Positions 7,747 through 17,514 of a stretch of DNA of 64,000 nt are shown here, piece by piece. This DNA comes from Tenacibaculum sp. 1_MG-2023. Its GTDB lineage: Bacteria > Bacteroidota > Bacteroidia > Flavobacteriales > Flavobacteriaceae. The stretch spans positions 1-64,000 of the forward strand of contig NZ_JAUORH010000002.1 in NCBI RefSeq assembly GCF_030547425.1, given 5' to 3'. The notes beneath the pieces are model-generated. The model saw only the letters and a list, made by a program, of their open reading frames with translations, made no database searches and was not told where the DNA came from. Numbering within the stretch: position 1 is the first letter of the stretch; every line of letters begins with the position of its first letter. The translations under genes and the position numbers were made by a program.

Positions 7747-10101
7747 ATGAGACCGATGTCTTTTATCAAGAAAGTGAAAATAGTAGCTTTTTTAACCGTA
7801 TTATTTACAACGTTAACTACCAGTGCACAACAAATGGTTACTTTATCAGGTAACGTGATTAATAGTAATCAAGAACCTTTAGTAGGTGCCACCGTAGCAG
7901 TTAGAACTCAAAACAAAGGGACTTCTACCGACTTTGAAGGTAAATTCAAGTTAAACCTACCAAAAGGAACGCATATTATTGAGGTTTCTTATGTTGGTTT
8001 TAAAAGCACTTCTCAAGAGGTTGAAATTACCAACAACCAACAGATTACGTTTCAATTAATTTCTAATGAAACTGTGTTAGATGAAGTCTTAGTGTCTGCT
8101 GTTCGTGTAAAAGCAGATGCGCCCGTAACACATTCTAACCTTGGTAAAAAAGAAATTGAAAAACGTAACTTAGGGCAGGATATTCCTGTATTATTAAACT
8201 ATTTACCGTCAGTAACATCTTCGTCAGATGCTGGTGCTGGTGTTGGTTATACCTATATTCGTGTACGTGGTTCGGATGCTTCTCGTGTGAACGTTACGAT
8301 TAACGGAATTCCGTATAACGATGCCGAGAGTCAGGGTACTTTTTGGGTAAATATGGGAGATTTTGCTTCGTCTACCCAAAGTTTACAGTTACAACGTGGT
8401 GTAGGAACGTCTACGAACGGTTCTGGAGCATTTGGAGCTAGTTTAAATATTTTAACCGATGCTATTTCGGAAGAAGCTAGTGGAGAAATTTCAAATGCTT
8501 TTGGTTCGTACGGAACAAGAAAACACACCGTAAAGTTTACCACTGGAAAATTAAATAATGGATTTGAGTTTGCGGGTCGTTTGTCTAACATTTATTCTGA
8601 CGGATATGTTGACAGAGCCTTTACCGATTTAAAATCGTATTTCTTACAAGGTAGTTATACTGATGACAATACGTTAATTAAAGCCTTAGCTTTTGGAGGA
8701 AAGCAACAAACCTATCAAGCTTGGTATGGCTTAAGCGCTGGGGAATTACAAGAAAACCGTCGCCAGAATCCGTATACCTACGATAATGAAACCGATAATT
8801 ATTGGCAAGATCATTACCAATTACATTGGAATGAGAAACTCTCTGATAACTGGTCTACCAATATTGGATTAAATTATACCAAAGGAGAAGGATATTTTGA
8901 ACAGTTTAAAGAGGACAAAGATGCTGTTGATTATGGTAATGTAATTGTTGACGGAAGCGATGTTATCGTTCGCCGTTGGTTGGATAATGATTTTTACGTA
9001 GCTAATGCTAACGTTACTTATAAAACTGAAAAATTCGAGTTAATTTCTGGTGCTTCTTATAGTAATTATAAAGGAGATCATTTTGGTGAAGTTATTTGGG
9101 CTACACAATTTGCAGATGGTTCAAGCATTAGAGATCGTTACTATTTTAGTGATGCTAAGAAAAATGATATTAGCGTTTTTTCTAAAGCTACTTTTAATGT
9201 TTTTGATAACTTAAAAGCTTTTGTTGATGTACAAGGTAGGTTTATTGATTATACAACTGGAGGATTTACTTCTGATTTACATCCTTTAAATATTGATACT
9301 TCATACAGTTTTTTCAACCCTAAGTTAGGTTTTACTTATAGTATTAATAAAGAAAACAGTATTTATGCATCGTATGCTCGTGCGAACAGAGAACCTAATC
9401 GTGATGATTTTCAAAATGGCCCGAATGTACAACATGAAACCTTAGATGATTTTGAATTTGGATGGCGTTTACACAATAAAACGATTCAATTAAATACAAA
9501 CATCTATTATATGTCGTACGACAATCAATTAATTCAAACTGGCGGATTGAATGATGTGGGAGAATATTTACGTAAAAATGTGAAAGATAGTTATCGTTTA
9601 GGGGTAGAAATTGATGCTAATATTAACGTTTCAGACAAGTTTAGCATTAACCAAAATCTTACGGTAAGTAGTAATAAAATTAACAATTTTATGTTAGACC
9701 GTGATGGTGTTCAACGCAATATTGGGACTACAAATATTGCTTTTTCTCCAAATATTATTGCTGGAAATGCATTGGTTTACAAACCTACAAAAGGGGTACA
9801 ACTATCTTTACTTTCTAAATTTGTTGGCGAGCAATATTTGAGTAATACCGATACTGAAGCTTCTAAATTAGATAGCTATTACGTGAGTGATTTTAATGTT
9901 AGTTATGAGCTTAAAATGAATAAAATTTTTAAATCTATTGTGTTTACAGGATTGGTAAACAATCTTTTTAATAAAGAATATGTTGATAGAGGATATACCT
10001 ATTTAAATACTTGGGATACTCCTGGAACTTCTTTTGAAGTACAAGGATACTTTCCGCAAGCTACTAGAAACTTTTTAATAGGTGCGACGTTAAAATTTTA
10101 A
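7747..10101 (+). CDS. TonB-dependent receptor, predicted thiamin importer
   Basis: This 784-aa outer-membrane protein has a signal peptide (FIKKVKIVAFLTVLFTTLTTSAQ), a carboxypeptidase-regulatory-like domain (about residues 30-110, VTLSGNVINSNQEPLVGATV to VLDEVLVSA), a plug domain (about 120-240, with LPSVTSSSDAGAGVGYTYIR and VNVTINGIPYNDAESQGTFW), and a 22-strand barrel ending in FLIGATLKF with the expected terminal Phe. The TPP riboswitch in its leader is the basis for predicting thiamin or a precursor as substrate; TPP-controlled receptors of this type are known from comparative genomics of Bacteroidota. ATG at 7756 is an alternative start. A terminator follows, so it is monocistronic, with no inner-membrane thiamin transporter beside it. 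Confidence 0.88.
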   Translation: MRPMSFIKKVKIVAFLTVLFTTLTTSAQQMVTLSGNVINSNQEPLVGATVAVRTQNKGTSTDFEGKFKLNLPKGTHIIEVSYVGFKSTSQEVEITNNQQITFQLISNETVLDEVLVSAVRVKADAPVTHSNLGKKEIEKRNLGQDIPVLLNYLPSVTSSSDAGAGVGYTYIRVRGSDASRVNVTINGIPYNDAESQGTFWVNMGDFASSTQSLQLQRGVGTSTNGSGAFGASLNILTDAISEEASGEISNAFGSYGTRKHTVKFTTGKLNNGFEFAGRLSNIYSDGYVDRAFTDLKSYFLQGSYTDDNTLIKALAFGGKQQTYQAWYGLSAGELQENRRQNPYTYDNETDNYWQDHYQLHWNEKLSDNWSTNIGLNYTKGEGYFEQFKEDKDAVDYGNVIVDGSDVIVRRWLDNDFYVANANVTYKTEKFELISGASYSNYKGDHFGEVIWATQFADGSSIRDRYYFSDAKKNDISVFSKATFNVFDNLKAFVDVQGRFIDYTTGGFTSDLHPLNIDTSYSFFNPKLGFTYSINKENSIYASYARANREPNRDDFQNGPNVQHETLDDFEFGWRLHNKTIQLNTNIYYMSYDNQLIQTGGLNDVGEYLRKNVKDSYRLGVEIDANINVSDKFSINQNLTVSSNKINNFMLDRDGVQRNIGTTNIAFSPNIIAGNALVYKPTKGVQLSLLSKFVGEQYLSNTDTEASKLDSYYVSDFNVSYELKMNKIFKSIVFTGLVNNLFNKEYVDRGYTYLNTWDTPGTSFEVQGYFPQATRNFLIGATLKF

Positions 10102-10122
10102 GTGGGAAAAAGCTAGAAAAAC

Positions 10123-10155
10123 AAAAAACCGAGACAGAACTGTCTCGGTTTTTTT
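10123..10155 (+). terminator. Intrinsic terminator after the receptor gene
   Basis: aaaccgagaca and tgtctcggttt form a strong stem with a four-base loop, flanked by A and T tracts on both sides. Confidence 0.9.
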
Positions 10156-10242
10156 CTTAAAATCCATACTTTTCTATCTTGATTTTTTTGTTTTAAACAA
10201 ACCTACAACCCTAGTAACGTTTCACTTAATGTAAAAAAAGAA

Positions 10243-10809
10243 ATGAAAGTAACCTACGACAAATACTACCAGACAGAAAACTTATTTGGAGAACCTTATA
10301 CCGAATTAATCGAATTTTTAGCTAACTACCCAAAAAAAGGAAAATTACTTGACTTAGGATGCGGACAAGGAAGAGATGCGCTTGCACTGGCTCAACTTGG
10401 TTATAATGTTACGGGAATTGACAACTCAAAAGTTGGAATTGCCCAAATGAACGAAATTGGAAAAACTAAAAACCTAGATTTGGTAGGTATAGTCGCTGAC
10501 ATTTATGATTTTGAACAATTTGACGAGTTTGAAATTATCCTTCTCGACAGTATGTTTCATTTCGCTAAAAAAGACAAGAAAAAAGAAGTCGGATTAATCC
10601 AAAAGATCATCTCAAAAGTTAAAAATGGGGGTTTAGTGGTTATTTGCATTCAAGATACGGGAAACAAGGTTCAAATTCTTAACCAAGCGATTGACTTTAA
10701 AAAGCAACTAAATAGACTTGCTGACAAGAAACTCAAGTATATTTTTGAGGACAAAGAAAGCGGACATAAATCTGAAACTGATTATAGAATGGTAATAATT
10801 GAAAAATAA
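10243..10809 (+). CDS. Class I SAM-dependent methyltransferase
   Basis: This 188-aa cytoplasmic protein has the Rossmann motif I LLDLGCGQGRDALALAQLGY at about residues 36-55, followed by NVTGIDNSKVGIAQM with the acidic residue that binds the SAM ribose. The IILLDSMFHF segment matches motif post-II, and a GGLVVICIQDTG strand follows. Overall it resembles the TehB/methyltransferase-11 group. No substrate can be inferred. It is monocistronic between two terminators; the AT-rich 178 bp after it contain no other gene. Confidence 0.8.
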   Translation: MKVTYDKYYQTENLFGEPYTELIEFLANYPKKGKLLDLGCGQGRDALALAQLGYNVTGIDNSKVGIAQMNEIGKTKNLDLVGIVADIYDFEQFDEFEIILLDSMFHFAKKDKKKEVGLIQKIISKVKNGGLVVICIQDTGNKVQILNQAIDFKKQLNRLADKKLKYIFEDKESGHKSETDYRMVIIEK

Positions 10810-10955
10810 AAATACTACGCAGAACAAATAAGGTATGTAAAATAAACGATACAATACTAAATATAAGACTTATAGCTTGTATCAAACTTTATAGGCTATT
10901 AAAAGTTTTATGCTTCGTAAGTATCCTTTTTTTATACCAACCAATACACAACATT

Positions 10956-10989
10956 AAAAAATCCCGAGTATATGACTCGGGATTTTTTT
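10956..10989 (-). terminator. Intrinsic terminator of the ruvB-sulP-rhodanese run
   Basis: aaatcccgagt and actcgggattt form a 9-bp stem plus A/T tracts. It directly overlaps the stop codon of the rhodanese lipoprotein gene and could work in both directions. Confidence 0.85.
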
Positions 10990-11368
10990 ACTCTTTATTT
11001 TTATCTGTCCACTCTAGATATCCTCCTAAAACATTGTATACTTTAAAGCCTTTTTGAGCAAGTAACTCACTTGCTTTTAAACTTCTTCCTCCTGAACGAC
11101 AATAAAGGTATACTGGTTTTGTTTTATCTAATTTCTCTATAGCTTTTCCTTCAAAATCGTTACCAGTAACGTCTATTTTAATTGGAGTTTCGATAACTCC
11201 TCCAGCCCACTCTTTTGGAGTTCTAACGTCTAATAACTGTACATTGTCTTCATTCTGTAAAACTACTTGTAAGTTATCTATAGTAATGTTATTTACCTCT
11301 GTGTTTTGTGGTTTACACGACAATACCACCGTTAAAAACAAACCTACTAAAAAAATACCTTTATTCAT
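10988..11368 (-). CDS. Rhodanese-like lipoprotein
   Basis: From ATG 11368 the protein is 126 aa, with a lipoprotein signal (MNKGIFLVGLFLTVVLSC) and a single rhodanese domain. The active-site loop is YCRSGGRS, so the persulfide-carrying Cys is present. Acylation would place it in the periplasm. The longer start at 11395 is rejected because it overlaps the preceding gene and would put nine residues before the signal; ATG 11368 has aggtaaa just upstream. It ends a minus-strand run with a persulfide-dioxygenase-like fusion and a SulP transporter, suggesting a role in periplasmic sulfane-sulfur handling (inference). Confidence 0.82.
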   Translation of the reverse strand: MNKGIFLVGLFLTVVLSCKPQNTEVNNITIDNLQVVLQNEDNVQLLDVRTPKEWAGGVIETPIKIDVTGNDFEGKAIEKLDKTKPVYLYCRSGGRSLKASELLAQKGFKVYNVLGGYLEWTDKNKE

Positions 11369-11373
11369 TTTAC

Positions 11374-12783
11374 CTATTTTAAGGTTGATGGACATACCGT
11401 TGCTGTTCTTGGAATATCAGTTTCTTTAATCGCTTTATACCCTCCAGCAACATCAATGATGTTATGGAATCCTCTTGCTTTTAAAATAGATGCTGCAATT
11501 ACTGAACGGTATCCTCCAGCACAGTGTACGTAAAAATCTTCTTTTGTAGGAAACTTTTCTACATGTTCGTTTAAGAAATCTAACGGTGTACTTGGTACGT
11601 CTACAATATGTTCATTTGCATATTCACCTGGTTTTCGAACATCAAAAACAGGTGCTTTTTTCGTAACCGCTTCTGCTAAAATAGCTGCAGAAACAGAACG
11701 CAATGTATCTACTTCTTTTCCTGCTTCTTTCCAAGTATTGAAGCTTCCTTCTAAATATCCTAATACATTATCAAAACCAACGCGTGATAAGCGTGTTATA
11801 GTTGTTTCTTCTTCCCCTTCTGGAGTCACTAATAAAATTGGCTGTGTAACGTCTTTAATTAATGCACCTACCCATGGAGCAAATGTTCCTCCTAAACCAA
11901 TAAAAATTGATTGTGGTATAAATCCTTTAATAAACTCCGATTGATGACGTACATCTAAAATTAACGCATCTGTTTCGTTTGCTATTTTTTCAAAGTCTGC
12001 TACTGATAATGCTCTGGCTCCACTTTTGATAACTTCATCGATAGATTGATATCCCTCCTTATTCATTTTTACATTTAAAGGAAAATACTCAGGTGGAGGT
12101 AGTAACCCGTCTGTAACTTCCTTCACAAATTCTTCTTTCGTCATATCTGCACGAAGTGCATAATTGGTTTTCTTTTGATCGCCAATAGTACCAATTGTTT
12201 CTTTACTCAAGTTTTTACCACAAGCTGAACCTGCTCCGTGTGCTGGATACACAATTACATCATCTTCCAGCGTCATAATCTTTGTACGTAAACTATCGTA
12301 TAACAGTCCTGCTAACTCTTCTTGTGTTAAGTTTGCAGCTTTCTGTGCTAAGTCTGGGCGTCCAACATCACCTAAAAATAAAGTATCTCCACTAAAAACA
12401 GCATGATTCTTACCGTTTGCGTCTTTCAATAAATATGAAGTACTCTCCATAGTATGTCCTGGAGTATGCAATACGGTAATAGTAATATCTCCTAACGTGA
12501 ACACTTCACCATCTGTTGCTATATGAGCCTCATAGTTCGTTTTCGCTGTTGGTCCGTATACAATTGTTGCTCCTGTTTTTTCTGCAAGGGTAACATGACC
12601 ACTTACAAAATCTGCATGAAAGTGAGTTTCAAAAATATATTTGATTTTAGCGCCATCTTTCTTAGCCCTATCTATATAAGGATCTACTTCTCGTAACGGA
12701 TCTATTATTGCCACTTCTCCATTACTTTCTATATAATAGGCTCCTTGTGCTAAACAGCCTGTATAAATTTGCTCTATTCTCAT
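11374..12783 (-). CDS. MBL-fold persulfide dioxygenase-like/rhodanese fusion
   Basis: In 469 aa there is an N-terminal metallo-beta-lactamase domain (residues 1 to about 245) with THFHADFVSGH, LHTPGHTMESTSYLL, FSGDTLFLGDVGRPDL and VYPAHGAGSACG, which are the metal ligands and signature of the ETHE1/persulfide-dioxygenase type. Two rhodanese domains follow, at about 260-355 and 370-465. The first has no Cys in its loop (LLVTPEGEEE) and is probably structural; the second has HCAGGYRS with the catalytic Cys. Such fusions oxidise glutathione- or other low-molecular-weight persulfide to sulfite. The gene lies 11 bp from the SulP gene and 5 bp from the rhodanese lipoprotein start. Confidence 0.88.
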   Translation of the reverse strand: MRIEQIYTGCLAQGAYYIESNGEVAIIDPLREVDPYIDRAKKDGAKIKYIFETHFHADFVSGHVTLAEKTGATIVYGPTAKTNYEAHIATDGEVFTLGDITITVLHTPGHTMESTSYLLKDANGKNHAVFSGDTLFLGDVGRPDLAQKAANLTQEELAGLLYDSLRTKIMTLEDDVIVYPAHGAGSACGKNLSKETIGTIGDQKKTNYALRADMTKEEFVKEVTDGLLPPPEYFPLNVKMNKEGYQSIDEVIKSGARALSVADFEKIANETDALILDVRHQSEFIKGFIPQSIFIGLGGTFAPWVGALIKDVTQPILLVTPEGEEETTITRLSRVGFDNVLGYLEGSFNTWKEAGKEVDTLRSVSAAILAEAVTKKAPVFDVRKPGEYANEHIVDVPSTPLDFLNEHVEKFPTKEDFYVHCAGGYRSVIAASILKARGFHNIIDVAGGYKAIKETDIPRTATVCPSTLK

Positions 12784-12794
12784 GATATTATATA

Positions 12795-14525
12795 TTATTT
12801 ATACGCTTGATGTATATATTGTGCGTATTTCTTCTGATTTTGGTTATCTCCTGTTTTATAGAATTTTACGGCACCGTTGGCACGCATAAAAAAGTGATCT
12901 AGACTTACTACGTCTAATAAACCTCCCCTAAAAAAAGCATCTCTTACCGGCCCTTTCACTCCTGCGAAATAAAATTGAATATTGTGTTTATTGAAATAAA
13001 TAATACGTTCTTTTAATATCTCTATTCCTGTACTATCTACTCTATTAATACTTTCTGCATCTAACACAATCAATTTTAATGCCTCCCCTTTTTCTTCTGC
13101 CATTTCGTCCAACTTATCTCGAAAATAGTTAGAGTTTGCATAAAATAACTGTGCATCAAAACGAAATACTAAGATTTCTTCGTCTAAAATAACTTCCTTA
13201 AACCTATTTTTATTACGATAAAAGTCTGAATTTGGTACTTTACCTAACTCAACTACATAGGGTCTAGAGGTTCTAAAAATTAAAACGATTAATGACAGCA
13301 CTACTCCAATTAAAATTCCGTATTCAATTCCAAAGAAAATGGTAGCCAAAAAAGTAGCTAGGAGTAGCCAGAAATCTAAATTATTAGCTCTCCACAGCCT
13401 TCTAGCTTCCTTTAGATTTATTAAGTTAAAAACTGCGACTATAATTATTGCTGATAAAATAGTTTTTGGTAAATGATAAAAAACGGGAGTTAAAAAAAGT
13501 AAGGTAAACACTACTAAAATTGCTGAAACAATTGCTGAAATTCCTGTAGTACCTCCTGATTCCCCATTGATAGCAGAACGAGAAAAACTTGACGCTGACG
13601 GATACGATTGAAATAATGACCCTACCATATTACTTAACCCTAAGGCTACTAACTCTTGGTTTGGCCTTACTCTATACTCATCTTGTTTGGCTTCCAGCGT
13701 TTTTCCAATTGAAATCGTTTCTAAATACCCTACCATAACTAGTGTTGCGGCTATTGGCATTAATTCACGTATTAGAGCTACATCAATTACTGGCATTGAA
13801 AATTTTGGTAACCCTGAAGGAATATCTTTTACGATGGCTACATCGGAAAGTTGTGTTCCAAAAAAACGTATGGTTACTATTCCTAGTATAACAACAATTA
13901 AGGCATTTGGTATTTTTTTATTTACTTTCCTAAAAACTATAATAATAGCGCATGCTATTAAGCCAATAATTGTGGTGTTTGTTTTAAAATATTGAAGTCT
14001 GAAAAGAATATCTTCCAACAGTACATGAATTTGATCGCTCTGTACAAACTCTACTCCAAATAAGTTTCTAAATTGATTTAACCCAATAATTAAAGCTACT
14101 GCAGATGTAAATCCGGTTATTACAGGTCTTGATAAAAAATTAACAATGAATCCTAATCGGAAAATTCCCATTAAAAACTGAATGGTTCCTACAACTAATG
14201 CGAGGAGTATTGCTATAGCAATATAACTTTCAGAACCTGTTAACGCTAAGGTAGAAACTCCTGTTGCTACGATTAATGAATCCATAGCTACTGGTCCGAT
14301 TGCTACCTGACGTGATGTTCCAAATATAGCATACATCAACTGAGGCATTAAAGCTGCATACAATCCATAAATAGGTGGTAATCCTGCAATCAATGCGTAG
14401 GCAATACCTTGTGGAATTAATACAATAGCGACGGTTACACCTGCAACTACATCACCTCTTAACTGCGATTTTTTATAGTTGGGTAACCATTCTAGTATCG
14501 GTATGAGTTTTTTTAGTAGTTCCAT
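12795..14525 (-). CDS. SulP family anion transporter with STAS domain
   Basis: This 576-aa inner-membrane protein starts with the SLC26/SulP signature (RGDVVAGVTVAIVLIPQGIAYALIAGLPPIYGLYAALMP), has about 12-14 membrane segments, and ends with a cytoplasmic STAS domain (from about residue 440, VFRFDAQLFYANSNYF to LDAESINRVDSTGIEIL). Family members carry sulfate, bicarbonate or other anions; the neighbouring sulfur-oxidation genes make sulfate or sulfite plausible here but do not prove it. It starts 5 bp after ruvB ends and precedes the persulfide-dioxygenase gene by 11 bp, so all are likely on one transcript. Confidence 0.88.
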   Translation of the reverse strand: MELLKKLIPILEWLPNYKKSQLRGDVVAGVTVAIVLIPQGIAYALIAGLPPIYGLYAALMPQLMYAIFGTSRQVAIGPVAMDSLIVATGVSTLALTGSESYIAIAILLALVVGTIQFLMGIFRLGFIVNFLSRPVITGFTSAVALIIGLNQFRNLFGVEFVQSDQIHVLLEDILFRLQYFKTNTTIIGLIACAIIIVFRKVNKKIPNALIVVILGIVTIRFFGTQLSDVAIVKDIPSGLPKFSMPVIDVALIRELMPIAATLVMVGYLETISIGKTLEAKQDEYRVRPNQELVALGLSNMVGSLFQSYPSASSFSRSAINGESGGTTGISAIVSAILVVFTLLFLTPVFYHLPKTILSAIIIVAVFNLINLKEARRLWRANNLDFWLLLATFLATIFFGIEYGILIGVVLSLIVLIFRTSRPYVVELGKVPNSDFYRNKNRFKEVILDEEILVFRFDAQLFYANSNYFRDKLDEMAEEKGEALKLIVLDAESINRVDSTGIEILKERIIYFNKHNIQFYFAGVKGPVRDAFFRGGLLDVVSLDHFFMRANGAVKFYKTGDNQNQKKYAQYIHQAYK

Positions 14526-14530
14526 TCTAT

Positions 14531-15553
14531 TTAAAAGAGCTCTCCTTGACTAGTTCCTTTAATTTTTCCCAAATGTTTATATGCCAAATCAGTTACTTCT
14601 CTTCCTCTTGGCGTACGCATAATAAACCCTTGTTGGATTAAAAAAGGTTCATATACTTCTTCAATTGTTTCTGCGTTTTCAGCTACTGCTGTCGCTAAGG
14701 TTGTTATTCCTACTGGACCTCCCTTAAACTTATCGATAATGGTAGATAAAATTTTATTGTCCATTTCATCTAAACCATGTGCGTCTACATTCAATGCTTT
14801 CAAGGCATATCTCGCTATTTCTATGGTAATGGTACCATCACCTTTAATTTGTGCAAAATCACGTACTCTACGTAATAATGCGTTAGCAATACGTGGAGTT
14901 CCTCTACTTCTACCAGCAATTTCTATTGCTGCTTCCATAGAAATAGGCATTTTTAAAATAAATGCACTTCGCTGTACGATGGTTGTTAATAATTCTGTTG
15001 AATAGTAATGTAAACGACTACTGATTCCAAAACGTGCTCGCATAGGAGCTGTAAGCAATCCTGAACGTGTAGTAGCTCCAATTAATGTAAACGGTTCTAA
15101 ATTAATCTGAACTGTACGTGCATTGGGCCCTGATTCGATCATAATATCGATTTTATAATCTTCCATTGCTGAATACAAGTATTCTTCTACAATAGGACTT
15201 AATCGATGAATTTCATCTATAAACAGAACATCTCGTTCATCTAAATTGGTTAGTAGACCTGCTAAATCTCCAGGCTTGTCTAATACTGGTCCTGAGGTAA
15301 CTTTAATCCCCACTCCTAATTCACTGGCTAAAATATGTGCTAAGGTGGTTTTTCCTAAACCAGGAGGTCCATGAAACAGGGTATGATCAAGTGCTTCATC
15401 TCGTTGATTGGCAGCCTCAACGAAAATTTTTAAATTATCAATTGCCTGCTCTTGACCAGTAAAATCTTCAAATGAAAGCGGACGTAGTTTCTTTTCTACA
15501 TCTAACTCTTCACTTGAAAAATGAGTATTATCAGGGTTTAGGTTTTCATTCAT
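14531..15553 (-). CDS. ruvB: Holliday junction branch migration helicase RuvB
   Basis: This 340-aa AAA+ ATPase drives branch migration of Holliday junctions with RuvA. It shows [19 protein letters not shown], Walker [16 protein letters not shown] at about residues 60-74, Walker [12 protein letters not shown], sensor 1 [10 protein letters not shown] with the arginine finger region APMRARFG, and the C-terminal winged helix ending [15 protein letters not shown]. It is complete. It is first in the leftward run with the sulfur genes; a TATATTTG promoter box lies just upstream. Neither ruvA nor ruvC is nearby. Confidence 0.97.
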   Translation of the reverse strand: MNENLNPDNTHFSSEELDVEKKLRPLSFEDFTGQEQAIDNLKIFVEAANQRDEALDHTLFHGPPGLGKTTLAHILASELGVGIKVTSGPVLDKPGDLAGLLTNLDERDVLFIDEIHRLSPIVEEYLYSAMEDYKIDIMIESGPNARTVQINLEPFTLIGATTRSGLLTAPMRARFGISSRLHYYSTELLTTIVQRSAFILKMPISMEAAIEIAGRSRGTPRIANALLRRVRDFAQIKGDGTITIEIARYALKALNVDAHGLDEMDNKILSTIIDKFKGGPVGITTLATAVAENAETIEEVYEPFLIQQGFIMRTPRGREVTDLAYKHLGKIKGTSQGELF

Positions 15554-15560
15554 ATTATTG

Positions 15561-15568
15561 CAAATATA
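15561..15568 (-). promoter_or_regulatory. Minus-7 promoter box for ruvB
   Basis: On the minus strand it reads TATATTTG (TAnnTTTG), 7 bp ahead of the ruvB start codon, giving a very short leader. No clear minus-33 partner. Confidence 0.45.
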
Positions 15569-15660
15569 CTTGAAATAAAATGTTTGTTTTGTAATATATG
15601 TTACTTAGCTCTTTTCTATGCTAAAATACATATTATAAAATCTTGTAATAACCATAGAAA

Positions 15661-15695
15661 CTTAAAAAGCCTTCCAAATTGGAAGGCTTTTTAAG
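15661..15695 (-). terminator. Intrinsic terminator of the act-cox operon
   Basis: cttaaaaagccttccaa and its exact complement form a perfect palindrome with a T-tract on each side. It lies 17 bp past the coxA stop. Confidence 0.93.
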
Positions 15696-15711
15696 TTTGC
15701 ATATTTTTATT

Positions 15712-17481
15712 TTAAGATGGTTCTTCGCCATCTAATAATGGTACATTTTGTGGTACGAAATCTTTTCCGTGTACATACTCACCATTTTCATCTGTTTTAC
15801 TGTAATCGTAAGCCCATCTGTGAACTTCAGGAATTGCTCCTGGCCAGTTTCCGTGAATGTGTTCAACTGGAGTAGTCCACTCAAGTGTATTTGCATTCCA
15901 TGGGTTTTGCGTTGCTTTTTGACCTCTGTACATAGAGATAAAGAAGTTTGCTATAAAGATTAACTGTGCAAAACCTCCAATAATAGCCATAATAGTCATA
16001 AACACGTTAATGTCAGCTAAATCATCAAACATTGGAAAGTTTGTATTTGTATAATAACGACGTGGTAAACCAGCTAACCCTATAAAGTGCATTGGGAAAA
16101 ATACTCCGTAAGCACTTATTATTGTTAACCAAAAGTGCCAGTATCCTAATGTTTTATTCATCATTCTACCATACATTTTAGGGAACCAGTGATAAACACC
16201 AGCAAACATTCCTAATAATGCTGATACTCCCATTACTAAGTGGAAGTGTGCCACTACGAAATATGTATCGTGAACATTAATATCTAATGCCGAATCTCCT
16301 AATACTAATCCTGTTAAACCTCCTGTTACGAATGTAGAAACTAATCCGATAGAGAACATCATTGCAGGATTTAACTGTAGGTTACCTTTCCATAAGGTAG
16401 TTACATAGTTAAACGCTTTTACCGCTGATGGAATTGCAATTAATACTGTTGTAAAAGTAAATACTGAACCTAAGAATGGATTCATTCCAGATACGAACAT
16501 GTGGTGACCCCATACAATTGTAGATAAGAATGCAATTGCCATGATAGAACCAACCATTGCGCGGTAACCAAAAATTGGTTTACGTGCGTTTGTTGAAATT
16601 ACTTCTGAACTAATACCTAATGCTGGTAATAAAATAATATATACCTCTGGGTGACCTAAGAACCAAAATAAGTGTTCGAATAATACTGGCGACCCTCCTT
16701 GATAATGTAATACTTCACCAGAAATAAAGATATCTGATAAGTAGAAAGAAGTACCAAAACTTCTATCAAAGATTAATAATAATGCTGCTGATAATAATAC
16801 CGGGAATGAAATTACACCAATAATTGCTGTAATAAAGAATGCCCACATTGTTAATGGCAATCTTGTCATTTTCAATCCTTTTGTACGTAAGTTTAAAACT
16901 GTTACGATATAGTTTAACGACCCGATTAATGATGATGCAATGAAAATTGCCATAGACACTAACCATAATGTCATACCTGTACCTGAACCTGGAATTGCTT
17001 GTGGTAATGCAGATAATGGAGGGTAAATTGTCCATCCTGCTGATGCTGGTCCTGCTTCTACGAATAATGAAATAATCATTATTACTGATGATAAGAAAAA
17101 CAACCAATAAGATACCATGTTTAAGAATCCAGAAGCCATATCACGAGCTCCAATTTGTAACGGAATTAATAGGTTAGAGAATGTACCACTTAAACCTGCC
17201 GTTAATACAAAGAATACCATAATTGTACCGTGAATTGTAACTAACGCTAAGTACATATCTGGGTTCATAATTCCATCTGTTTGATGGTTTCCTAAGAATG
17301 CTTCAACAATTGAAAACGATGTATCTGGCCATGCAATTTGTAAACGAAATAACATAGACATGAAACCTCCTATGATACCCATAAATATACCTGTAACAAG
17401 GAACTGTTTCGAGATCATTTTATGATCTTGACTAAAAATGTATTTAGTTACAAATGTTTCTTTGTGATGATGATCTGACAT
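15712..17481 (-). CDS. coxA: Cytochrome c oxidase subunit I
   Basis: This 589-aa heme-copper oxidase subunit reduces O2 to water and pumps protons. Seen are the heme a ligand in VTIHGTIMVFF (His84), the Cu-B and Tyr crosslink motif GHPEVYIILLPALG, the HH pair in WGHHMFVSGM, and the heme pair in HDTYFVVAHFHLVMG. The GHPEVY tyrosine marks an A-type oxidase. It has at least 12 membrane segments. It is the last gene of actABCDEF-coxB-coxA, so it probably takes electrons from alternative complex III, possibly as a supercomplex. Subunits III and IV are not in this operon and must be elsewhere. Confidence 0.97.
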   Translation of the reverse strand: MSDHHHKETFVTKYIFSQDHKMISKQFLVTGIFMGIIGGFMSMLFRLQIAWPDTSFSIVEAFLGNHQTDGIMNPDMYLALVTIHGTIMVFFVLTAGLSGTFSNLLIPLQIGARDMASGFLNMVSYWLFFLSSVIMIISLFVEAGPASAGWTIYPPLSALPQAIPGSGTGMTLWLVSMAIFIASSLIGSLNYIVTVLNLRTKGLKMTRLPLTMWAFFITAIIGVISFPVLLSAALLLIFDRSFGTSFYLSDIFISGEVLHYQGGSPVLFEHLFWFLGHPEVYIILLPALGISSEVISTNARKPIFGYRAMVGSIMAIAFLSTIVWGHHMFVSGMNPFLGSVFTFTTVLIAIPSAVKAFNYVTTLWKGNLQLNPAMMFSIGLVSTFVTGGLTGLVLGDSALDINVHDTYFVVAHFHLVMGVSALLGMFAGVYHWFPKMYGRMMNKTLGYWHFWLTIISAYGVFFPMHFIGLAGLPRRYYTNTNFPMFDDLADINVFMTIMAIIGGFAQLIFIANFFISMYRGQKATQNPWNANTLEWTTPVEHIHGNWPGAIPEVHRWAYDYSKTDENGEYVHGKDFVPQNVPLLDGEEPS

Positions 17482-17514
17482 AATCTATATCTTTATATAC
17501 TTTTTAAAAATATC

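Noticed and set aside
16766..17107. 113-codon minus-strand frame inside coxA
   Set aside because: It is an alternative frame of the coxA gene, which is certain; Asn/Ile-rich composition is typical of a shadow frame.
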